Notes: a model not told the origin generated them from the letters alone. Counted from the stretch's first letter, positions 1 through 9,399 are shown. The stretch: DNA of 64,000 nt from Vogesella indigofera (GCF_028548395.1 NZ_JAQQLA010000003.1:1-64000), one strand, 5' to 3'. Numbers and translations are program-made.

Positions 1-2900
1 GCTTCAGCATCGGCGACAGCAGCTACGCCGCTGGCGCCAGCGCCAGCATCGACGGCGTCGGCAGCCTGCAGCTGAACGCGGACGGCAGCTACCTGTTCAC
101 CCCGGCGGCCAACTACCACGGTGCGGTGCCGCTGGTCAGCTACACCGTCAGCGACGGCGTCAGCAGCGACAGCTCCACCCTCAGCATCAGCGTTACCCCG
201 GTGGATGATAAAGGTGTGGCAGCCATCGACAGCAACACTACGCTGGAAGATACGGTTGTGGCTGGCAATGTGCTGGATAACGACAGTGATATTGATAGCG
301 ACCTGACGGTGGCTGGCTTCTCTGTGGACATCAATGGCGATGGCACCACAGAAAGCTTCACTGCGGGCCAGACGGCAACGATCAACGGTGTCGGGACACT
401 GACCCTGGGCAGCGATGGCGGCTACACCTTCGCGCCGGCCGGCAACTGGAGTGGTGCAGTTCCAACGGTGACTTACACCACGAATACTGGTACCAGTTCT
501 ACCTTGAATATTGACGTAACACCGGTAGCAGACAAACCGGCTCTGACGATCAACAATTATCAGACCGTGGCTTCAATGAACTTTGAAGATGTGGCGCTGC
601 CTTCCAAAGGTTATTCCGAGACGATCCAGATCAACACGATTTCGGGCACTAGCACGGTGGGCACCTGGAGCACATGGAACGGCAGTGGTTATGTCGAGGT
701 CGGCAAGGAAGGCATCTACCAAGGCGGTAGCTCCAGCAACAAAGTCATGGAGATTGAAGCCGCCACCGGCGACAAGACCCTGTATGCAGATATCCAGGTT
801 GAAGCCGGCCGCTTCTACGAGCTGGATTTCGATGTTGCAGCGCGCAATGGGCATATTGCCAGTTCCGGCATGTCGGTATCACTGGTCAAGCTGGATGCCT
901 CCGGTAACGCGATCACCGGCTCGGCTGTCGTGCTGTACACCTTCTCTCCAACGGACAGTAGCTGGCACAACGTGACCGAGAACTGGACGGCAGAAACATC
1001 CGGGACTTATCGTTTGATCTTCACGTCTACGGATTCAGGTAACAGCTACGGCGCCCTGTTGGACAACATCACTTTCTCGGCGGTTGAGAACAAGGGCTAC
1101 GAGAACAGTTTCTTCAGCCTGGGCGATATCAATACGGCGTTGACCGATACCGATGGCTCCGAAGAACTGGCGGTCGAGATTTCCGGCCTGCCGGTTGGGG
1201 CGGTGTTGAAGGATGGGGCCGGCCATGAACTGACGGTTGGTGCCAACGGCAAGTTGGACGTGACTGGCTGGAGTCTGACCACCCTGCAGATTCAGGTGGA
1301 CCAGCCGGGCAACTACACCCTGACTGTGACCTCGACTTCCAGCGAAGTGGTAAATGGCAGTGTGGTGGATAGCGACAGCAGCCAAGCCAGCTTCACTATC
1401 ACCGTACTGGATGTGGCCAACTTCACGGATGCCAACGAGGTCGTGACCATGGCGGAGGACGGTGTGCTGAGCGGTTCGGTGCTGACCGGAACCAGCAGCA
1501 TCGAAGGCGCGGTAACGGTAAGCAGCTTCTCTATCGGTGGCAGCAGCTACACCGCTGGCCAGACTGCCACGGTTGCCAATATTGGTGCGCTGAAGGTCAA
1601 TGCTGATGGCAGCTATGTCTTCACGCCGGTGAAAGACTTCAACGGCCCGGTGCCTACCGTGAATTACATCGTGACCGATGGCAAGACCACTGATGCCTCC
1701 ACGCTGAATATTACGGTTACCGCGGTGGAGGATACCCCTGTGTCGTATAGCAACGGCAATAGTGGTGCCTACTGGCTGATGAACTACACATCGAATGCCA
1801 ACGAATTCGACATGAAAGTGAAGAACGGCACGATGACGTTGGCCGTGGGCGAGTCGCTGCACTGGGACATTCTGGTGACCGACAGTGACCAGAATGCCAC
1901 GCTGGCACTGATCAACAAGAGCCTGCCAAGCGGTGCGACACTGTCGTACGAGCGCCTATATGCCGAGAATGGCGAGGTGATGCTGCGGGTTTACCTCACC
2001 GTGACTGGCAACTCGGCAATCACCCTGTCGCAAGACAATCAGTTCACGATTGACGTCAATGGCGCCAGCGGCACTGCCTTGCTGATCAACTCGGACGAGT
2101 ATGTTGGCGTACACCCCAACAATGAGTATGACTACAGCGCACAGTTCGATAATGGCAATGCATCGCAGTGGGACGACACTGACTGGCTGAGCAGCAACGT
2201 TAGAGGTGGTGAGCTCGCTACCTCGGCCTCAAGCCAGGCTGGCCAGACAGTCAGCTACGACAGTGGTGAAGATATCGCCTATGGCACCATCGGCGGCGAT
2301 ACTCTGAGTGGTGGTGCCGACAATGACTTCATCGATGGTCGGGCTGGCAACGATATCCTGCATGGCGATGCAGGTAACGATGTGGTGCTGGGTGGTCATG
2401 GCAATGACACGCTGTATGGTGATGCCGGTAACGACTACCTGGATGGTGGCCGCGGTAGTGACACGCTGTATGGCGGTAGCGGCAACGATGTGCTGAAAGG
2501 CGGCGCAGACAGCGATACATTGATTGGTGGTGCTGGTAATGACACGCTGACCGGTGGCACAGGCATCGACACCTTCAAGTGGGCGCTAGGGGATGCGGGT
2601 GCCGTGGGCTCGGCTGCGAGGGATAGCATCACCGACTTCAAGGCCGGTGTCGGTGGTGACGTACTGGACCTGAAGGACCTGCTGCAGGGCGAGAACAGCA
2701 GCAACCTGAGCAATTACCTGCATTTCGACAAGGATGCCGCCGGTAACGCCGTCGTGCAGATCAGTTCCAGCGGTAATGTTGTGGGTGGTTTCGATCAGGC
2801 CATCACGCTGGAAGGTGTGAAACTGTCTGACCTTGGGGCTGGTGATGCGAATATCATCAACAACCTGCTGGCGAATGGCAATCTGAAAGTGGATCTGTAA
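1..2900 (+). CDS. Large RTX adhesin, type I-secreted (3' end only)
   Basis: The reading frame is open from base 3, so the start lies outside the window. About 965 residues are visible. Cadherin-like 'tandem-95' repeats (EDTVVAGNVLDNDSDIDSD type) run at roughly 3-225, 226-530 and 1431-1735. A beta-sandwich, lectin-like segment sits near 560-1080. RTX calcium-binding nonapeptides (GGxGNDxL type, such as GGAGNDTLTGG) fill about 2293-2570. The last ~100 residues (DSITDFKAGVGGDVLDLKDLL) match the C-terminal target of type I-secreted giant adhesins. By family knowledge it is exported through an ABC/MFP/TolC channel and acts in surface attachment or biofilm; the exporter is not in this window. The C-terminus is complete and a terminator follows. 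The ligand is unknown. Confidence 0.9.
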   Translation, partial: FSIGDSSYAAGASASIDGVGSLQLNADGSYLFTPAANYHGAVPLVSYTVSDGVSSDSSTLSISVTPVDDKGVAAIDSNTTLEDTVVAGNVLDNDSDIDSDLTVAGFSVDINGDGTTESFTAGQTATINGVGTLTLGSDGGYTFAPAGNWSGAVPTVTYTTNTGTSSTLNIDVTPVADKPALTINNYQTVASMNFEDVALPSKGYSETIQINTISGTSTVGTWSTWNGSGYVEVGKEGIYQGGSSSNKVMEIEAATGDKTLYADIQVEAGRFYELDFDVAARNGHIASSGMSVSLVKLDASGNAITGSAVVLYTFSPTDSSWHNVTENWTAETSGTYRLIFTSTDSGNSYGALLDNITFSAVENKGYENSFFSLGDINTALTDTDGSEELAVEISGLPVGAVLKDGAGHELTVGANGKLDVTGWSLTTLQIQVDQPGNYTLTVTSTSSEVVNGSVVDSDSSQASFTITVLDVANFTDANEVVTMAEDGVLSGSVLTGTSSIEGAVTVSSFSIGGSSYTAGQTATVANIGALKVNADGSYVFTPVKDFNGPVPTVNYIVTDGKTTDASTLNITVTAVEDTPVSYSNGNSGAYWLMNYTSNANEFDMKVKNGTMTLAVGESLHWDILVTDSDQNATLALINKSLPSGATLSYERLYAENGEVMLRVYLTVTGNSAITLSQDNQFTIDVNGASGTALLINSDEYVGVHPNNEYDYSAQFDNGNASQWDDTDWLSSNVRGGELATSASSQAGQTVSYDSGEDIAYGTIGGDTLSGGADNDFIDGRAGNDILHGDAGNDVVLGGHGNDTLYGDAGNDYLDGGRGSDTLYGGSGNDVLKGGADSDTLIGGAGNDTLTGGTGIDTFKWALGDAGAVGSAARDSITDFKAGVGGDVLDLKDLLQGENSSNLSNYLHFDKDAAGNAVVQISSSGNVVGGFDQAITLEGVKLSDLGAGDANIINNLLANGNLKVDL

Positions 2901-2920
2901 GCAGCGCAAACTGTCAGTGC

Positions 2921-2949
2921 AAAAGGGCCGGGTTTCCGGCCCTTTTTTA
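2921..2949 (+). terminator. Terminator of the RTX adhesin gene
   Basis: GGGCCGG and CCGGCCC pair around a short loop, with four A before and six T after, 20 bases past the adhesin stop. Confidence 0.9.
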
Positions 2950-3408
2950 TCGCCGTGATATTGGTAAACCGCCATGGTATGGCGCGAGCAATATGATCGC
3001 TTATGTTGACTGGTCAGATGCCGACAGTTGTAGTGTCAAGACCTGCTCGTGCGCCTAAGCTCGAGAAAAAAGCCAATCCGAACACGGATTGGCTTTTATG
3101 CGATGGTTTGCCTGAGACAAGCAGCCCGGTAGACTACGTTTGCCGGGTGAATACGGTGGCGGTGTTTTGCAATAGCAGGCACTCATGCCGACAGTCAGTC
3201 CATCGTCTGATGGTGTCCCCAGATATGGACACCGTCTTTGAGACCGGGTTCTTTGAGACTGTCAGGCGTGTTTCACAGCATGGATCGGTCTTGGATGCCC
3301 ATCTTCAATCCGGACAGATTTGGAGCAAGACAGTCTGCCCGTGTCGATCGGTACGCTAGGCCCGAGCAGTGCTCGGGCCTAGCGTACGTTTTGCTGCCAC
3401 CACGATGC
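2950..3408. other. Gene-free stretch with several hairpins
   Basis: No convincing gene was seen. The stretch holds a terminator-like hairpin at 3067-3097 (AAAGCCAATCCG with its complement, loop AACA), a small inverted repeat GGTGTCC/GGACACC at 3212-3233, a direct repeat TCTTTGAGAC at 3235 and 3250, a direct repeat ATGCCGACAGT at 3018 and 3185, and a perfect palindrome at 3351-3387. An open frame at 3003-3359 has no ribosome site and no familiar protein character. The stretch could be the scar of a lost mobile element, but no transposase remnant is recognisable. Confidence 0.5.
3351..3387. repeat. Perfect 18-bp inverted repeat downstream of lldP
   Basis: Left arm GTACGCTAGGCCCGAGCA at 3351-3368 is exactly complementary to 3370-3387, with one base between. 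It lies 22 bases past the lldP stop. It has no U-run on the lldP strand and a short T-run on the other, so it may be a 3'-end stabiliser or a weak terminator. Confidence 0.7.
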
Positions 3409-5076
3409 TTACGGGTGGATGACCAGTGCCGTGAACGGTGGCAGGTAGGCCATGGCCGAGACGACCAGGCCGACCAGGCAGGCCAGTGCCAGCGAGTGGA
3501 AGAACACAAAGCGCAGGATCACGCCTTCCTTGCCGTAGTACTGGGTGGCGGTGGAGGCGACCACGATGGACTGTGCATCGATCATCTTGCCCATCACGCC
3601 GCCGGAGGAGTTGGCGGCGGTCATCAGGATCGGTGACAGGCCCAGTTGCTGTGCCGAGGCTTTTTGCAGGCCGCCGAACAGCACGTTGGCCGCAGTGTCG
3701 GAGCCGGTCAGTGCCACGCCCAGCCAGCCCAGCAGGGTGCCGAAGAACGGGTAGAACACGCCGGTATGCGAGAACGCCAGGCCGAGGGTGATGTCGACGC
3801 CGGAGAAGCGGGTGACATAGCCCAGTGCCAGCATCGCCACGATGGTGGTAAGCGAGTAGCGCAGCGACCAGAAGGTTTCCTTGTACACCTTCAGCATTTC
3901 GGATGGACGGTAGCCCATGATCAGCGCCGAGATCAGCGCGGCGACCAGAATGCCGGTGCCGGTGGTGGACAGCAGGTTGAACTTGTAGATGGCGGCTTCC
4001 AGATGCGGCTCGGTCACCACTGGCGGCATCTTGTAGATCAGGTTGTGCAGGCCCGGCCACTGGATTTCCAGCGTGAAGATGCTGTCCAGCAGTTTCTTGA
4101 TGGTGGGCGAACCGAAGGCGAACACCGCCACAGACAGGATCAGCCACGGCAGCCAGGCGCGGATCACTTCGCCGGTGCTGTAGCCGTGATGCTTGTCGGA
4201 GATGATGGCCTTGGCGCCGTTGGCGGCTTCACCACCCATGGTGCCGGCGGTAGAGGTGTAGATTTCTTTCGGTTTCCATACTTTCAGGAAGCCGACCAAG
4301 GCGGCGATGGAGCATACCGAGGCGATAACAGCGACCAGTTCCGGCCCCATGGTGTTGGACACGATCAGCTGCGGAATGGCGAACGACAGGCCGGCTACCA
4401 GCACGGCAGGCCAGATGCGCATGGTATTGCGCCAGCCGCAGAACGCGATCAGCAGCCAGAACGGCACGATGATGGCGAAGAGGGTCATCTGGCGGCCAAC
4501 CATGGACGAAATCTGCAGCACGTCCAGGCCGGTAACCTTGGCCAGGGTGGTGATCGGGGTGCCCAGCGCGCCGTAGGCCACCGGCGCGGTATTGGCGATC
4601 AGCGATAGGCCGGAGGCGGCCAGCGGCGAGAAGCCGAGGCCGATCAGCATGGCGCCGGTGACGGCTACCGGGGTGCCGAAGCCGCCGGCACCTTCAAAGA
4701 AGGCGCCAAAGCAGAACGCGATCAGCAGCAGCTGCAGACGGCGGTCGGTGGTGATGCCGGAGATCGACTCGCGCAGGATGGCGAACTGGCCTTTGCGCTC
4801 GGTCAGCTGGTACAGGAAGATCACGTTGAGGATGATCCAGCCGATCGGCAGCAGGCCGTTGGCGGCACCCAGCAGCGTGGCGCTGGCGGCCAGCTCGGCC
4901 GGCATGCCGAACACGCCGATGGCGACCAGCAGCGAGGTGGCCAGGCCCAGCAGCGCGGCCTTGTGCGCCTTGACGTGGAACAGACCCAGTGCGCCCAGCA
5001 GGACGATGACCGGGATGCTGGCGGCCAGCGTGGATAGCCACGGGCTGCCGAGCGGGTCGTATACGTGTGACCACAT
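3409..5076 (-). CDS. lldP: L-lactate permease
   Basis: 555 residues, the usual length of the LctP/LldP family, made almost wholly of hydrophobic segments (about 12-14 membrane spans). By family knowledge it is an inner-membrane proton symporter for L-lactate and often glycolate. The N-terminus starts W-S-H-V-Y-D-P-L-G-S as in LldP/GlcA, and the FCFGAFFEGAGGFGTPVA segment is a hallmark. An AAGGAGAG ribosome site precedes the ATG. It stands alone: no lactate dehydrogenase or lldR neighbour is present, so it is probably a separate transcription unit. A glycolate preference cannot be excluded. Confidence 0.93.
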   Translation of the reverse strand: MWSHVYDPLGSPWLSTLAASIPVIVLLGALGLFHVKAHKAALLGLATSLLVAIGVFGMPAELAASATLLGAANGLLPIGWIILNVIFLYQLTERKGQFAILRESISGITTDRRLQLLLIAFCFGAFFEGAGGFGTPVAVTGAMLIGLGFSPLAASGLSLIANTAPVAYGALGTPITTLAKVTGLDVLQISSMVGRQMTLFAIIVPFWLLIAFCGWRNTMRIWPAVLVAGLSFAIPQLIVSNTMGPELVAVIASVCSIAALVGFLKVWKPKEIYTSTAGTMGGEAANGAKAIISDKHHGYSTGEVIRAWLPWLILSVAVFAFGSPTIKKLLDSIFTLEIQWPGLHNLIYKMPPVVTEPHLEAAIYKFNLLSTTGTGILVAALISALIMGYRPSEMLKVYKETFWSLRYSLTTIVAMLALGYVTRFSGVDITLGLAFSHTGVFYPFFGTLLGWLGVALTGSDTAANVLFGGLQKASAQQLGLSPILMTAANSSGGVMGKMIDAQSIVVASTATQYYGKEGVILRFVFFHSLALACLVGLVVSAMAYLPPFTALVIHP

Positions 5077-5267
5077 GATGTAACTCTCCTTGTTGTGATG
5101 CGCGATCTCGGTGCTGCTGCCTGACGGCAGGCGGTTGCGCGAGGCGTTATGTGCCGTGCGCGAACTTTAGCGGCAGCCGACGGTCGGCGTCATTTGGGGC
5201 TTGCCCTTGCGGGTTAACCCTCAGCGACCAGGTCAAGTTACTGAAAATAAAGGAAAAGGCGAAAAAA

Positions 5268-5303
5268 TGGCCGCAACGCCGAATCGGTGTTGCGGCCAAC
5301 CTT
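5268..5303. repeat. DUS-like repeat, imperfect inverted pair after lpxH
   Basis: An exact reverse copy of the 13-mer AAGGTTGGCCGCA lies at 5291-5303. A partner arm, TGGCCGCAAC at 5268-5277, pairs with 5289-5298. It lies 17 bases beyond the lpxH stop and could end that transcript. Confidence 0.8.
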
Positions 5304-5319
5304 GTGACAGGCGGAGAGC

Positions 5320-6042
5320 TTACGACAGCGGGTGGGCGGAGACGCCGCTGTCATCCAGGCGCAGGTAGCCGGCACTGCCGTCGTGCCAGTCCTGGATCAC
5401 CCAGCGTTCGCGCGGCTGGCCGGCCAGCGGGTAGTGATGCCGTGCCGGGCGATGGGTGTGGCCGTGAATCAGCGTGCAGCCAGGGTTGGCCGCAAGCAGG
5501 GTGAGCACGGCGTCTTCGGTCACGTCGCTGATTTCGTTGGGTCCGTCCTGCTGCTTGCGCGATTCGCTCTGCTCGCGGATGTGGCGGGCGATGGCGTGGC
5601 GTTCTGCCAGCGGCTTGAGCAGGAAGGCCTGCTGCCAGGCTGGCTGCCGCACCATGGCGCGGAACTGCTGGTAGGCGGTGTCGTCGCCGCACAGCGCGTC
5701 GCCGTGGCTGAGCAGGTAGCTGCGGCCGTAGGCCTGCAGCGCGTGCGGGTCGGACAGTAGCGTGGCGCCGCTGGCGGCGGCAAAGCCGGTGCCGAGCAGG
5801 AAGTCGCGGTTGCCGTGCATCACGTACAGCGGCGTGTGGCGGCTGAAGTCGCGCATCGCCGCGACCATGCTGCGGGCGAAGGCGTCATCGTCGTCGTCGC
5901 CGACCCAGTACTCGAACAGGTCGCCGAGGATGTACAGCGCGTCGATGTGGCCGGCCCACTGCCGCAGCGTGCGCTGGAACAGCTCGCCCAGCCACGGTGC
6001 TTCGGCGTGAAGGTGCAGATCGGAGATCAGGTGAATGGCCAT
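5320..6042 (-). CDS. lpxH: UDP-2,3-diacylglucosamine diphosphatase
   Basis: 240 residues. It hydrolyses UDP-2,3-diacylglucosamine to lipid X and UMP at the membrane surface in lipid A synthesis. Metallophosphoesterase signatures are in order: SDLHLH (metal ligands D8 and H10), GDLFEYWVGDDD, MHGNRDFL, SHGD and a C-terminal HGHTHRP. The start was placed at M-A-I-H-L because the metal motif then falls at the usual residues 8-10; an upstream extension has no family character. ppiB and ppiA lie just upstream on the same strand. A one-mismatch DUS-like copy sits at 5482-5494 inside the gene. Confidence 0.95.
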   Translation of the reverse strand: MAIHLISDLHLHAEAPWLGELFQRTLRQWAGHIDALYILGDLFEYWVGDDDDDAFARSMVAAMRDFSRHTPLYVMHGNRDFLLGTGFAAASGATLLSDPHALQAYGRSYLLSHGDALCGDDTAYQQFRAMVRQPAWQQAFLLKPLAERHAIARHIREQSESRKQQDGPNEISDVTEDAVLTLLAANPGCTLIHGHTHRPARHHYPLAGQPRERWVIQDWHDGSAGYLRLDDSGVSAHPLS

Positions 6043-6100
6043 CGTGCGGCACCATGAATAAGGGCCGCATGCAGCGGCCCCGGGTCTTGCGTGAACGGGA

Positions 6101-6601
6101 TCAGGCGGCAGCCACGATCTCGGCTTTTTCGACGATGACCGGCTCGACCGGCACGTCCTGGTGACCACCGGTGCGGCCGGTTTTCACGCCCTTGATGCGG
6201 TCAACCACGTCCTGGCCGGCAACCACCTGGCCGAACACGGCGTAGCCCCAGCCCTGCATGGTTTCGCTGCGGAAGTCGAGGAAGTCGTTGTCCGACACGT
6301 TGATGAAGAACTGTGCGCTGGCGGAGTGCGGGTCCGGCGTACGTGCCATGGCCACGGTGTAAGTCTTGTTGGACAGGCCGTTGTTGGCTTCGTTCTCGAT
6401 GGTGTCGCGGGTGTCTTTCTGCTTCATGTCGGCAGTGAAACCGCCGCCCTGGATCATGAAACCGTTGATCACGCGGTGGAAGATGGTGCCGTCGTAGTGG
6501 CCGTCCAGCACATACTGTTCAAAGTTGGCGACGGTTTTCGGTGCCTTGTCGGCAAACAGTTCCAGCGTGATGTCGCCGAAGTTGGTAGTCAGTTTGATCA
6601 T
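6101..6601 (-). CDS. ppiB: Cytoplasmic peptidyl-prolyl cis-trans isomerase B
   Basis: 166 residues, the normal cyclophilin B length, with no signal peptide, so cytoplasmic. It catalyses X-Pro cis/trans isomerisation in protein folding. Core cyclophilin motifs are visible: [15 protein letters not shown] (catalytic Arg and Phe), [18 protein letters not shown] and WGYAVFGQV. The start M-I-K-L-T-T-N-F-G matches PpiB proteins. It lies 18 bases downstream of ppiA, a close paralogue, and 58 bases upstream of lpxH, so the three may be one operon. Confidence 0.95.
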   Translation of the reverse strand: MIKLTTNFGDITLELFADKAPKTVANFEQYVLDGHYDGTIFHRVINGFMIQGGGFTADMKQKDTRDTIENEANNGLSNKTYTVAMARTPDPHSASAQFFINVSDNDFLDFRSETMQGWGYAVFGQVVAGQDVVDRIKGVKTGRTGGHQDVPVEPVIVEKAEIVAAA

Positions 6602-6619
6602 GATGGGAGTCCTTGGGGA

Positions 6620-7189
6620 TCAGGGTTTGTAAGTGGCTTTCTGGATGACGATGGGTTCCATCGGCACATCCTGCATGCCGCCAATGTAGCCGGTGCGCGA
6701 CTTGGCAATGCGGTTGACGACGTCCATGCCGGCGGTCACCTTGCCAAACACAGTGTAGCCCCAGCCTGGCGGCGTCTTGCTGCGGAAATCCAGAAAATCG
6801 TTGTTGACCAGATTGATGAAGAATTGCGAGGTCGCCGAGTGCGGGTCGTTGGTGCGCGCCATGGCGATGCTGCCGATCACGTTCTTCAGGCCGTTGTCGG
6901 CCTCGTTGGCGATCGGCGCGCGTGTCGGTTTTTGTGACAGCGCACCGCCGTCGATGGTAAAACCGCCACCCTGGATCATGAAGCCGTCAATCACGCGGTG
7001 GAACACGGTGTTGTCGTAATGGCCAGCCTTGACGTAGCGGGTGAAATTGTCGACGGTCTTGGGCGCGCTTTGCGGTGCCAGCTCGACGGTGATCAGCCCC
7101 TTGTTGGTCTGCAGCTCCACTTTGGGTGCGGCGGTCGCCAGCAAGGGCAGCAACAGCAAGGCGAGGGCGGCAATCTTCTTCATGGCCAT
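6620..7189 (-). CDS. ppiA: Periplasmic peptidyl-prolyl cis-trans isomerase A
   Basis: 189 residues. A clear Sec signal peptide (MKKIAALALLLLPLLATA, cut near ATA-AP) precedes a complete cyclophilin domain with [33 protein letters not shown] and WGYTVFGKV. It therefore assists folding in the periplasm, where its neighbour PpiB works in the cytosol. The pair is an adjacent tandem duplication with and without export signal. An in-frame ATG two codons downstream is an equally possible start. It is divergent from flgP. Confidence 0.93.
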   Translation of the reverse strand: MAMKKIAALALLLLPLLATAAPKVELQTNKGLITVELAPQSAPKTVDNFTRYVKAGHYDNTVFHRVIDGFMIQGGGFTIDGGALSQKPTRAPIANEADNGLKNVIGSIAMARTNDPHSATSQFFINLVNNDFLDFRSKTPPGWGYTVFGKVTAGMDVVNRIAKSRTGYIGGMQDVPMEPIVIQKATYKP

Positions 7190-7277
7190 GGTTTCCGGAG
7201 AGTTGATGCGCGCAGTTTAGCATGAGGCCGCTGGCGATGTGCCAGCCGGCGCGGGCCGCGGCGCGTCCGTCAGCGGT

Positions 7278-7304
7278 TAAAGATTGTGCGGCAACGGCCG
7301 ATAA
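7278..7304 (+). promoter_or_regulatory. Sigma-28 (FliA) promoter of flgPT
   Basis: TAAAGATT (7278-7285), an 11-base spacer, then GCCGATAA (7297-7304). This matches 15 of 16 bases of the enterobacterial FliA consensus TAAAGTTT-N11-GCCGATAA with exact spacing. It is 47 bases upstream of the flgP start. Confidence 0.85.
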
Positions 7305-7351
7305 AGCGATGAAGCAATAACACGACATGTAATCAGTAGGCGGAGAACGCA

Positions 7352-8050
7352 ATGAAAAAAACGGTTTTGGCAGCAAGTCTGCTGGCACTGGTGTCCATGA
7401 CGGCCTGCGCCTCGTCCGCGGCACCGGTGGTGCAGGAAGCGGCCGGCGAAGGCTGGATGGTGGTTGCCGATGCGCCTGCCGTGGCGGGAAGCCATGAGCA
7501 GCCGGGGATCTCCCGGCAGCCGGTGATGACCCAGGGCGGCGTGATGATGGGTGGCGGCTATGTCGGCCCGCTGTCCGAGCCGGCGGCCAAGGAAGTGGAA
7601 AAGTACAATGCACTGCGCATCCGCGTGGTCGGTTACGGCGCGCCGCCGGCCAACCGCAGCCTGTCGCCGGTGCAGCGTCGCCTGCTGGCGATGCGGGCCT
7701 CGCAGCTGGATGCCTATCGCGCGATGGCGGAGCAGGTGCAGGGCTTCAAGCTGTCCGGCAGCAGTACCGTCGGCAACATGATTGCGGCCAACGATAGCTA
7801 CCGCGTGTTCGTCGATGCCTACCTGCGCGGCGTGCGACTGCTGTCCACCGAGTTCAAGGCCGACGGCAGCAGCGAGACCATCGGCGAGGTGGTATTGGAC
7901 GAAGGCTTCTTCAAGGCTTATCGTAGCGCGCTGGTGACCACCGGCAACGTGGCGACCGCGGCGCGGGTACTGCCTGCCGCCGACGGCAGCAAGCTGGGAT
8001 GTACCGACAGCGGTTGTGTCTACGGTGGCGACTACTATGTTTCGCAATGA
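7352..8050 (+). CDS. flgP: FlgP-like flagellar outer-membrane lipoprotein (LPP20 family)
   Basis: 232 residues. A lipoprotein signal peptide ends in the lipobox S-M-T-A-C with Cys19 as the lipidated residue. The body has the LPP20-like pattern (RRLLAMRASQLDAYRAMAEQV, then VFVDAYLRGVRL) seen in FlgP. In Vibrio and Campylobacter, FlgP is an outer-membrane protein of the basal-body H ring or disk. The assignment is supported by two things in the sequence: the FliA-type promoter directly upstream and the FlgT-like gene overlapping its stop codon. No flgO-like third member is present. A general LPP20 lipoprotein without flagellar role is the alternative. Confidence 0.8.
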   Translation: MKKTVLAASLLALVSMTACASSAAPVVQEAAGEGWMVVADAPAVAGSHEQPGISRQPVMTQGGVMMGGGYVGPLSEPAAKEVEKYNALRIRVVGYGAPPANRSLSPVQRRLLAMRASQLDAYRAMAEQVQGFKLSGSSTVGNMIAANDSYRVFVDAYLRGVRLLSTEFKADGSSETIGEVVLDEGFFKAYRSALVTTGNVATAARVLPAADGSKLGCTDSGCVYGGDYYVSQ

Positions 8051-9345
8051 CGGCGCAGATGAAGACTAAACCATTCTGGTACGCCGCCCTGTGGGCGGCG
8101 TTTTTGTTGGCAGGGCCGGCGGCGGCCGAGGTGTATCGTGCCGAAGGCATGGCCTCGCTGGAGTCCGGTCGCGTCGCGGCGCGGCAGCAGGCAATCGAGG
8201 ACGCGGTGCGGCAGATGGCGATGACCCACGCCGGCACGCTGCAGGCCACGTCGCGGCTCGATAATGGCGAGCTGAGCGAATCGAGCATGACCGGGCCGCT
8301 GACGCTGCCCGGCACGCCGCGCGTGCTGCAGGAAAGCCAGCGCGACGGGCTGCTGTTTGTCACGGTGGAAGTCGATACCGCCGAGCCGGTGTCCGCCGCC
8401 GAACCGGCCACCGCTGCGGCCAGTCAGGCTTGTGCCCGTCCGGCGACGCCGGCGGGGCGTTTCCTGACCCGGCGGCTGGTCAGCACCTATTTCGAGGTGG
8501 CGCAGCCGCAGGATGCCGGCGACCTGGGCAATCTGGCGACCTGGTTGCCGTCCGAGCTGTCGCGGCGGCTGAACGCGCTGCGCGACGTGCGCGCGCTGGA
8601 TGCCGGCAACGTGTCGCTGTTTCCCGGTGGCAAGGTGCAGGAGCCGTGGCAGGCCAGTGACGCCGTGCGCGACATCGGCCGCCGCGAGGAGGTGCAGTTC
8701 GTGCTCGCCGGGCGGGTGCTGGATACCGGCGTCACCCGCAAGGAGCCGCGGCTGGGCGCGTTTGGCGGCGCCAGTGGCAGCGAGGCCGGGCTGTATTACA
8801 CCGGGCCGCTGGCCGGCCTGTTCGGCGCCTCGGCACGGGTGGTGCCGGTGGAGCGCCGCTTCGCCATCGAATACTGGCTGTACGACGCGCTGACCGGTGG
8901 CGTGCTGGCCACCGCCACGGTGGCAACGACCGCGCGCGGCGCGGTACACGACAGCTCGCTGCGTGTCTTCGAACTGAGCCGCTTCCAGCAAAACGACTAC
9001 GGCCGTAGCGTGGCGACGCTGCTGGATGGCGTTGCCGGCAAGCTGGCGAACACCATGCATTGCCTGCCGTTCGCAGCGCGGGTGGTGCGGGTGGACGGTG
9101 ATCGCGTCTACCTGGGCGCCGGTACGCTGGACGGGCTGGCCAGTGCCGATCGCCTCATCGTCTACAAGCAGCAGCCGCAGACCGAGATCCGCCGTGGTGA
9201 CGGCGTGGTGCTGGGGCTGCCGGAGCGGGTGATCGGTGACGTCGAGCTGCTGCAGGTGCAGCCGCGGCTGGCGGTGGCGATGCTGCGCAATGCCCGTGGC
9301 AAGGTGGATGTCGGCGACTGGGTGCGTTTCCCGGTGCGACGCTGA
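8047..9345 (+). CDS. flgT: FlgT-like flagellar assembly protein
   Basis: 432 residues with a signal peptide ([18 protein letters not shown]), so periplasmic. The N-terminal domain begins [27 protein letters not shown], the pattern of FlgT domain 1. A middle domain and a C-terminal domain follow, the latter with [11 protein letters not shown] and a closing DVGDWVRF. In Vibrio, FlgT surrounds the LP ring and is needed for motor stability. The start at 8047 was chosen because its ATG overlaps the flgP stop (ATGA), which implies translational coupling; an ATG at 8059 is possible. A DUS-like inverted pair follows 18 bases after the stop. Confidence 0.8.
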   Translation: MTAQMKTKPFWYAALWAAFLLAGPAAAEVYRAEGMASLESGRVAARQQAIEDAVRQMAMTHAGTLQATSRLDNGELSESSMTGPLTLPGTPRVLQESQRDGLLFVTVEVDTAEPVSAAEPATAAASQACARPATPAGRFLTRRLVSTYFEVAQPQDAGDLGNLATWLPSELSRRLNALRDVRALDAGNVSLFPGGKVQEPWQASDAVRDIGRREEVQFVLAGRVLDTGVTRKEPRLGAFGGASGSEAGLYYTGPLAGLFGASARVVPVERRFAIEYWLYDALTGGVLATATVATTARGAVHDSSLRVFELSRFQQNDYGRSVATLLDGVAGKLANTMHCLPFAARVVRVDGDRVYLGAGTLDGLASADRLIVYKQQPQTEIRRGDGVVLGLPERVIGDVELLQVQPRLAVAMLRNARGKVDVGDWVRFPVRR

Positions 9346-9363
9346 GCCTGTTGGCATGCCGGA

Positions 9364-9399
9364 AAGGTTGGCCGCAAGCGCCGTTTTGCGGCCAACCTT
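9364..9399. repeat. DUS-like inverted pair, flgT terminator
   Basis: An exact AAGGTTGGCCGCA at 9364-9376 and its exact reverse at 9387-9399 with a 10-base loop form a 13-bp stem just after flgT. Confidence 0.9.

Noticed and set aside
3003..3359. 118-codon open frame after the adhesin
   Set aside because: No ribosome site, crosses a terminator-like hairpin, and the product has no recognisable features.
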